A stretch of 64,000 nt of DNA, from NCBI RefSeq assembly GCF_016801865.2, contig NC_068938.1, positions 193,771,909-193,835,908 on the forward strand, in the 5' to 3' direction. The notes beneath the pieces were generated by a model. It did not search any database and was not told where the DNA came from. It saw only the letters and a list, made by a program, of their open reading frames with translations. Of this stretch, positions 57,068 to 64,000 are shown one piece after another; position 1 is the stretch's first letter, and the number at the start of each line of letters is the position of its first letter. This DNA is from Culex pipiens pallens (Eukaryota; Arthropoda; Insecta; Diptera; Culicidae). The translations under genes were made by a program, and so were the position numbers.

Positions 57068-58291
57068 AATTCATCTTTTATCGTTTTTCTGATTTTAAGA
57101 CATGCGTTGCATTGTTTTTTTGTTATTTATATCATTTTTATCGTTTTCATCTAATTTATCCAGTGTTGGCATTATCGCACCCTCGCGAGAAAAAAATCGT
57201 TTCTCTCGAGTTCTCGCCGCGAGTCACGAGCTGCCGAGAGAAACTCGCCGATTGCCGTTCTCTCCCCCGTTTGCGAACGGGTTAGCTCGCGAGAAAGAAT
57301 TGCCCGCTCGCGAGAAGTAAAACGGGCTGGCAACGAAGAAAAAACAACACAACTATTGAAATTACACCTCTTTACCACCGTGTCGTTCGCATTCATAAAC
57401 CTGATAAACAAATTGCTATCTTAGAACGAAAGGCTAGCACGAAGCGTTCGCGAGCGCTCGCGGCGAGAGCGAGAACGCGAGAAAAAAGGCGAGCGCGAGC
57501 GAGAAGCGAAAAGGACTACAAGTTCTCTCCCTCGCTCGCGAGTGAGAAAAGCTTTCCTTCTTCTCACTCGAATCTCAACACTGATTTTATCATTTTCATC
57601 GTTTTTATCATTTTCATCGTTTTCGTCGTTTTCGTCGTTTTTATCGTTTTTATCGTTTTTATCGTTTTTATCGTTTTTATCGTTTTTTATCGTTATAATC
57701 GTTTTCAACTATTTTGTCATTTTTGTCGTTTCTGTCGTTTTTATCGTTTAAATCATTTGAATCGTTTTTATCGTTTTTATCGTTTTCATCGTTTTTATCA
57801 CATTTATCGTCTTTATCGTTTTTATCGTTATTATCGTTATAATCGTTTTCATCTTTTTAGTCGATTATTATATTAAAGTTTTAAAAGTTTTAATAATTTC
57901 AATAATTTTAATCGTTTTAATCGCTTTATCGTTTTTGTTGTTTTTGGTAATTGTTTTCATCGTTTTAATCGTTTTAATCGTTTTAATCGTTATAATCGTT
58001 GTGATCGATTTGAACGTTTTAATCATTTTTGTCGTTATTATAGTTTTTATCGTTATAATCGTTATAATCGTTGTCATCGTTATTGTCGTTTTCGTCGTTT
58101 TAATCATTTTTGTTGTGTTTTGGTAATTGTTTTCATCGTTTTCATCGTTTTCATCGTTTTCATTGTTTTCATCGTTTTAATCGTTTTAATCGTTTTAATC
58201 GTTTTGACTGATTTAAACGTTTTAATCATTTTTGTCGTTATTATAGTTTTTATCTTTATAATCGTTATAATCGTTATAATCGTTGTCATCG
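57068..58291. repeat. Degenerate ATCGTTTTT-type array flanking the satellite
   Basis: Loose 9-bp periodicity of ATCGTTTTT, ATCGTTTTA, ATCGTTTTC and ATCGTTATA words. It begins before the MITE at 57161-57583 and continues after it up to the clean 9-mer array. Low-complexity frames within it on both strands are not genes. Confidence 0.85.
57153..57591. mobile_element. hAT-like MITE rich in TCGCGA, inside the array
   Basis: The element 57161-57583 starts CAGTGTTGG and ends CAACACTG. The 8-bp flanks AATTTATC and ATTTTATC differ at one position. The interior has five TCGCGA palindromes and dense GCGAGA/TCTCGC words, making it the most CpG-rich stretch in the window outside the trypsins. The flanking array could create a false duplication, but the TIR and 8-bp spacing agree with hAT. 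Confidence 0.75.
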
Positions 58292-59838
58292 TTTTTGTCA
58301 TTTTTGTCATTTTTGTCATTTTTGTCATTTTTGTCATTTTTGTCATTTTTGTCATTTTTGTCATTTTTGTCATTTTTGTCATTTTTGTCATTTTTGTCAT
58401 TTTTGTCATTTTTGTCATTTTTGTCATTTTTGTCATTTTTGTCATTTTTGTCATTTTTGTCATTTTTGTCATTTTTGTCATTTTTGTCATTTTTGTCACT
58501 TTTGTCATTTTTGTCATTTTTGTCATTTTTGTCATTTTTGTCATTTTTGTCATTTTTGTCATTTTTGTCATTTTTGTCATTTTTGTCATTTTTGTCATTT
58601 TTGTCATTTTTGTCATTTTTGTCATTTTTGTCATTTTTGTCACTTTTGTCATTTTTGTCATTTTTGTCATTTTTGTCATTTTTGTCATTTTTGTCATTTT
58701 TGTCATTTTTGTCATTTTTGTCATTTTTGTCATTTTTGTCATTTTTGTCATTTTTGTCATTTTTGTCATTTTTGTCATTTTTGTCATTTTTGTCATTTTT
58801 GTCATTTTTGTCATTTTTGTCATTTTTGTCATTTTTGTCATTTTTGTCATTTTTGTCATTTTTGTCATTTTTGTCATTTTTGTCATTTTTGTCATTTTTG
58901 TCATTTTTGTCATTTTTGTCATTTTTGTCATTTTTGTCATTTTTGTCATTTTTGTCATTTTTGTCATTTTTGTCATTTTTGTCATTTTTGTCATTTTTGT
59001 CATTTTTGTCATTTTTGTCATTTTTGTCATTTTTGTCATTTTTGTCATTTTTGTCATTTTTGTCATTTTTGTCATTTTGTCATTTTTGTCATTTTTGTCA
59101 TTTTTGTCATTTTTGTCATTTTGTCATTTTGTCATTTTTGTCATTTTTGTCATTTTTGTCATTTTTGTCATTTTTGTCATTTTTGTCATTTTTGTCATTT
59201 TTGTCATTTTTGTCATTTTTGTCATTTTTGTCATTTTTGTCATTTTTGTCATTTTTGTCATTTTTGTCATTTTTGTCATTTTTGTCATTTTTGTCATTTT
59301 TGTCATTTTTGTCATTTTTGTCATTTTTGTCATTTTTGTCATTTTTGTCATTTTTGTCATTTTTGTCATTTTTGTCATTTTTGTCATTTTTGTCATTTTT
59401 GTCATTTTTGTCATTTTTGTCATTTTTGTCATTTTTGTCATTTTTGTCATTTTTGTCATTTTTGTCATTTTTGTCATTTTTGTCATTTTTGTCATTTTTG
59501 TCATTTTTGTCATTTTTGTCATTTTTGTCATTTTGTCATTTTGTCATTTTGTCATTTTTGTCATTTTTGTCATTTTTGTCATTTTTGTCATTTTTGTCAT
59601 TTTTGTCATTTTTGTCATTTTTGTCATTTTTGTCATTTTTGTCATTTTTGTCATTTTTGTCATTTTTGTCATTTTTGTCATTTTTGTCATTTTTGTCATT
59701 TTTGTCATTTTTGTCATTTTTGTCATTTTTGTCATTTTTGTCATTTTTGTCATTTTTGTCATTTTTGTCATTTTTGTCATTTTTGTCATTTTTGTCATTT
59801 TTGTCATTTTTGTCATTTTTGTCATTTTTGTCATTTTG
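58292..59838 (+). repeat. 9-bp satellite (TTTTTGTCA)n, about 170 copies
   Basis: Almost perfectly regular for 1.5 kb. Variants seen: two units with CAC for CAT (near 58498 and 58642), and a few 8-bp units that lost a T (near 59078, 59122-59131 and 59533-59549). Because 9 is a multiple of 3, all frames stay open for hundreds of codons between length changes. These are artefacts. Kinase pre-mRNA would carry it as repeated UGACAAAAA. Confidence 0.98.
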
Positions 59839-60749
59839 TTTCTTGTTTCTTGTTTCTTGTTTCTTGTTTCTTGTTTCTTGTTTCTTGTTTCTTGTTTCTT
59901 GTTTCTTGTTTCTTGTTTCTTGTTTCTTGTTTCTTGTTTCTTGTTTCTTGTTTCTTGTTTCTTGTTTCTTGTTTCTTGTTTCTTGTTTCTTGTTTCTTGT
60001 TTCTTGTTTCTTGTTTCTTGTTTCTTGTTTCTTGTTTCTTGTTTCTTGTTTCTTGTTTCTTGTTTCTTGTTTCTTGTTTCTTGTTTCTTGTTTCTTGTTT
60101 CTTGTTTCTTGTTTCTTGTTTCTTGTTTCTTGTTTCTTGTTTCTTGTTTCTTGTTTCTTGTTTCTTGTTTCTTGTTTCTTGTTTCTTGTTTCTTGTTTCT
60201 TGTTTCTTGTTTCTTGTTTCTTGTTTCTTGTTTCTTGTTTCTTGTTTCTTGTTTCTTGTTTCTTGTTTCTTGTTTCTTGTTTCTTGTTTCTTGTTTCTTG
60301 TTTCTTGTTTCTTGTTTCTTGTTTCTTGTTTCTTGTTTCTTGTTTCTTGTTTCTTGTTTCTTGTTTCTTGTTTCTTGTTTCTTGTTTCTTGTTTCTTGTT
60401 TCTTGTTTCTTGTTTCTTGTTTCTTGTTTCTTGTTTCTTGTTTCTTGTTTCTTGTTTCTTGTTTCTTGTTTCTTGTTTCTTGTTTCTTGTTTCTTGTTTC
60501 TTGTTTCTTGTTTCTTGTTTCTTGTTTCTTGTTTCTTGTTTCTTGTTTCTTGTTTCATGTTTCTTGTTTCTTGTTTCTTGTTTCTTGTTTCTTGTTTCTT
60601 GTTTCTTGTTTCTTGTTTCTTGTTTCTTGTTTCTTGTTTCTTGTTTCTTGTTTCTTGTTTCTTGTTTCTTGTTTCTTGTTTCTTGTTTCTTGTTTCTTGT
60701 TTCTTGTTTCTTGTTTCTTGTTTCTTGTTTCTTGTTTCTTGTTTCTTGT
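59839..60749 (+). repeat. 7-bp satellite (TTTCTTG)n, about 130 copies
   Basis: Joins the 9-mer array without a spacer (...TTTTGTCATTTTG then TTTCTTG). One variant unit, TTTCATG, occurs at about 60553. It ends in GTTTTTTGAATATAATTCG. Open frames through it encode only a seven-residue repeat and are not genes. Kinase pre-mRNA would carry repeated CAAGAAA. Confidence 0.98.
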
Positions 60750-61925
60750 TTTTTGAATATAATTCGACTCATTAAAAAACCTAATAATTACCAACTATCC
60801 TCCTTCGAAATCGTAATCGCTGAATCTCGTGCGCAGGTCTGCTGCAAATCAATTTATAATCACTTCGCGTAATACTTCAATTTGTAAATAACGCATCGTT
60901 AGTGACTGTGTAAGTAGTATACACAGTTAGTTCGACAAGGTTCGAGCGCGTAATCCTTTTCCAGTGACTCTCCGCTCATTCCTGGTGGGGATGTTTTGGG
61001 AAAATTCCGGAATCCGTGACCTTCCGCGAAGGGAAGCGGGAAATCCGATACTATTGGAATTTCCGGGGTGAGATCGATACAACGCGAGTGTGCAGGATTA
61101 ATTATTTGCTTGAAATAATTAAACATATTTGGGGGTGAAGCGAGCGCGTGGGAAATTTCACAGAAGGACGTAATCGTCATGGGAGTGAAAATTTTTCGGA
61201 TGTGGGAAAATGATATCGTGTCGGCTCAACATGTTTGAATTGGGTCGAGTCGAATTGAAGGGTGATTGATTAATTACGCAATGAGGATATAATTGTTTGA
61301 ATACGGATGTTTCAGCTTTATTCCAATCGAAATGAATGAAATATCGAACACATTCTGTTCTGATTGAATATAACGAATATTTTGAGAACTTAAATATTTA
61401 ACTATAATTCAAACATACAGAAAAGAAACCCTTTAAATACAAATATTTCAAATTCCCAGCCAAAACTTTCAAGCACGCGCAGATTCCTCAATTAAATTAT
61501 GCCACAAAAGCTTTTAAATCCCGAGGCCCAATTTGTGTGACCCAAATGTATCTCCAAAACAGCACTCACAAACCGAGCCGCCAAAAAGCCATTCTAGCCG
61601 TGTATGATTGATGGTCCGGAATATGATGCCATTATCGCTTTGTTTTTTTCCTCCTCAAAATTTCCACAACATCAAAAAAAGAAACAATAAGCGAAAACGG
61701 AAGGAAAACCGCATCGTTCCGTGATAATTTGCCGGGACGAAATTGTATTAAATGACACCGGTTGGCTTTTCACGCGTGATGAAGCACGCCGAAAAGTTGC
61801 TACTCAGGAGTCAGGCATGAAAAAAAAAACCCGTAAGTTTTAAATGCTTTTCCCGGAAACTGATTGGGTGAAATGTGGGTCAGGTTTATTGGCGTGAAGT
61901 TAATCGATGCTGGCGCTTAACTTAC
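60750..61925. other. Kinase intron between the satellite and exon
   Basis: Mixed-composition sequence with no repeat recognised. The segment at 60890-61250 is fairly GC-balanced. A 93-codon minus-strand frame there has no recognised motif. Confidence 0.45.
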
Positions 61926-62002
61926 CTAACACCTGGTTGAAGATTTTGTCGAAGTTCACCTCACTTTCCTTTTCGAGGTATTTGTGCATCACACTTCGAA
62001 CA
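61926..62002 (-). CDS. Gprk1: GRK2/3-type receptor kinase (Gprk1-like), 5' internal exon
   Basis: A 77-bp exon on the minus strand between a pyrimidine-rich acceptor (ending TTTTTTTTAG) and the donor GTAAGTTAAG. After one base completing a serine codon, it reads VRSVMHKYLEKESEVNF then DKIFNQVL and one base of glycine. GRK2/3 proteins have the same order: S(I/V)RSVMxKYL, then an acidic stretch, then a KIFxQxLGYLLFxDF start of the RGS-homology domain. It splices in matching phase to the exon at 49623-49696 across 12,229 bp. The first coding exon, with the initiator methionine, is not visible in 62003-64000 and should lie further right. Confidence 0.87.
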
Positions 62003-62071
62003 CTAAAAAAAAGAGAGAGAAAAAGAGTAAATTAACATCAATGTTGAATTAGTCACAATAAGATTCACAAT

Positions 62072-62610
62072 AAAGCAATTCCAGCCCAAAACAGGAATTT
62101 TTAGGTACTTTGTTCTCGACCCTCTCCGATTTCAATGAAACTTTGTAAACATAATAAAAATGTTGAAAGAATAGGTTTTTTTTGTGGTTTTTGGCAATTT
62201 TTATACGACAGACTTGATTTTTCATCAGTTTCGAAAATATTTTAACTGGAAAGCTCGTCGAATTCCCATAAAAATCGTGGGCGTACCTTCAAATTTGACT
62301 TTTAAACATAAAAATCAAAAAATCTCATAGAAGTGGCGTGCTTTTTTCTTTCAGTGTATTTTTTTCAGAAAGCCCGTCTAATTTCCTACAAGTTTTTGTT
62401 AGACCACTTTTTAGTACGAGATATTTAAATAACGAAATACAAAAATATTTAAAACACTAACGCCCTTCTCAAATGTCATTATCAAGTGAAAATGACTCCA
62501 TATACACAAAAATGGCTTACCTAAGCGTAGTGTCACAAAGTTTCATTGAATTCGGAGAGGGTCGTGAAAAAAGTACTTGAAAAATTCCTGTTTTGGGCTG
62601 GAATTGCTTT
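62072..62610. mobile_element. 539-bp inverted-repeat element upstream of the kinase exon
   Basis: Ends are AAAGCAATTCCAGCCCAAAA and TTTTGGGCTGGAATTGCTTT. The inverted repeat continues for about 70 bp (ACAGGAATTTTT, TACTTT, CGACCCTCTCCGA, TTCAATGAAACTTTGT and their inverses). No coding capacity. The target duplication is not clear. Confidence 0.85.
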
Positions 62611-64000
62611 TTATCATGTTTAAATTATGTATCATATTCAAAAAAAATAATTCATTGTTAAATAATATTCCAGCAAATTCGATGTTATTCGACAATAATG
62701 TTTGTAATATTTTCACTTTAATTATTCATGTTATGTCTGTTAAAATTCAAAAAATTAAAATTTTATGAGAAAAAGTAAATCATCAATTCATCAGATAGTT
62801 TGAAATGAAAATTTAGTGTAGAAATAAAACTATATAAATTAAAATATTTTGTTACATTTCATAAAAACAATAACAATAGCAGGATGCTGTATTTTTTATA
62901 TTTTTTTCAGCACAAATTTTGTAAAAATCAATCAAAAATAATTTGCAATCTAGAGAAATTTGTAATAAAAACTAGTTAGTTTTTAAGAAATATTCATGTT
63001 CAAATAAATGTAGGAATATTCAAAAGTTGATTTTGTCGCCCAAAATATTCTGCATAAAACGCAATTTTGCATAATTTAATCCAAATTATCAAGTTATTTT
63101 GTAGTTTTACTTAAGGTTGCATTCTAAATAAAAAAAATTCTAAATCACTTTGGAGTTCAGGATGATGCAAAAACTTGTACCGTCTTGTATCAAAGCAAAT
63201 TAAAAAAAATCCAGATTAAGTTAAAAAAACCAAATTTGCCATCCAAAATGACTTTACAATTTTATGCATCGTTTTCAAGTCATAGACATTTTAAGATATT
63301 TTTTGTAAAAATGTTTATCATTTTGCATTTTTGAAATTATTTTTCAAGGAAAAGCACCTCTGCGAAAAATAAGTTTCGAAACGCGATTTTCTACAAATTT
63401 CGATTTTTGACGATTTTTGATTAAGGTTTGCAGACCTTATTTGGTCAATATTTTTGGCGTTTGAGGTAACAAAAATGCATTTAAAGCACATTGCAATTTA
63501 TTAATCATTAAAAATGAAATCTTTCATTTGAAAATTACAATGAAAATTGAAAAAGTTACATTTTGGTGCAGCTTTGCTAAGAATCGGTCTTTAAGAAATT
63601 TATACAATTTGGGTTAGATTTTAAACTATTGAAATACTTTTTATTGAAAATAGCAGACAACTTCACAAAAGATTCACTTTTTGACATTGAAAATTGAACC
63701 AATATAGTTTCAAGACATCGTGAGGTGAAAAATGAGGGCTGATGCAAATGGCTTTTTTAACAAAAGAAATGCATTGACAAAATTTTATTCAGATCAAAAA
63801 ATTACTAAGAAAAATAATTCGCGAAAACAAAGAGAATTACTAGATAGAAACAGTAAGGCTATTACAATGTTTTTTTTTTTTGCAATTTTAGTCCCTCGAC
63901 CTTCATTAAGATCAAATGGGAAAACTTTTTGTACAAAATTTCAAGCCTTATTTTCAGAAAACTGGGAAAAAGAATCACAAAATGCATGATTGCAGTTAAC
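62611..64000. other. Kinase intron, AT-rich
   Basis: No exon, array or clean element seen. Diverged repeat-like phrases such as 'aacattgaaaattgaaccaa' near 63690 recall the dispersed family at 28800. Confidence 0.4.

Noticed and set aside
58120..60872. Open frames of 300 to 878 codons on both strands
   Set aside because: They are translations of the 9-bp and 7-bp satellites. Unit lengths keep frames open without any coding constraint.

Overview
This window is mosquito-type nuclear DNA, probably a culicine and perhaps Culex. That placement is an inference from AT-rich introns crowded with short inverted-repeat elements, a tRNA-derived SINE, and midgut-type trypsin genes with arthropod TCAGT-like initiators. 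There is no bacterial or viral gene organisation. About 1% of the window is a recognisable host coding exon of a large gene, about 4% is three compact protease genes, and nearly all the rest is intron filled with repeats.

Two short minus-strand exons (61926-62002 and 49623-49696) join in matching phase and encode the start of the RGS-homology domain of a GRK2/3-type G protein-coupled receptor kinase (Drosophila Gprk1). I infer that the whole window lies inside this gene. The 5' exon(s) lie beyond 64000. No further exon was recognised below 49623, so the downstream intron probably fills positions 1-49622.

The 12.2-kb intron between the two exons holds three intact intronless trypsins (53502-54293 minus, 54492-55280 minus, 55558-56358 plus). 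The last two are divergent and share a 277-bp promoter with TYAAGTG and GATA motifs. The same intron carries a 2.5-kb two-part satellite: about 170 copies of a 9-mer abutting about 130 copies of a 7-mer, preceded by a degenerate ATCG-rich array that a hAT-like MITE interrupts.

The left 49 kb is a layered record of transposition. It contains: (1) a GCAATTCCGTCG hairpin-rich MITE at seven or more places, including a 0.8-kb palindrome; (2) a CCCGAGCAGACGG MITE in four copies, one nested inside another; (3) two ~2-kb elements ending CCCAAGTARCA. Families 2 and 3 both make 2-bp target duplications. (4) Two copies of a non-autonomous retrotransposon with 24-25-bp target duplications and (ATGCTC)n tails, one carrying eleven 116-bp tandem repeats, with hairpins that show compensatory changes. 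(5) Foldback elements built of ~120-bp subrepeats at three loci. (6) A four-level nest at 31115-35490. (7) Further elements with hAT, PIF/Harbinger-like and TTAA-type signatures. (8) A ~0.56-0.6-kb higher-order repeat rich in TTCGAA. Only the trypsins and the kinase exons look like functional protein-coding sequence.
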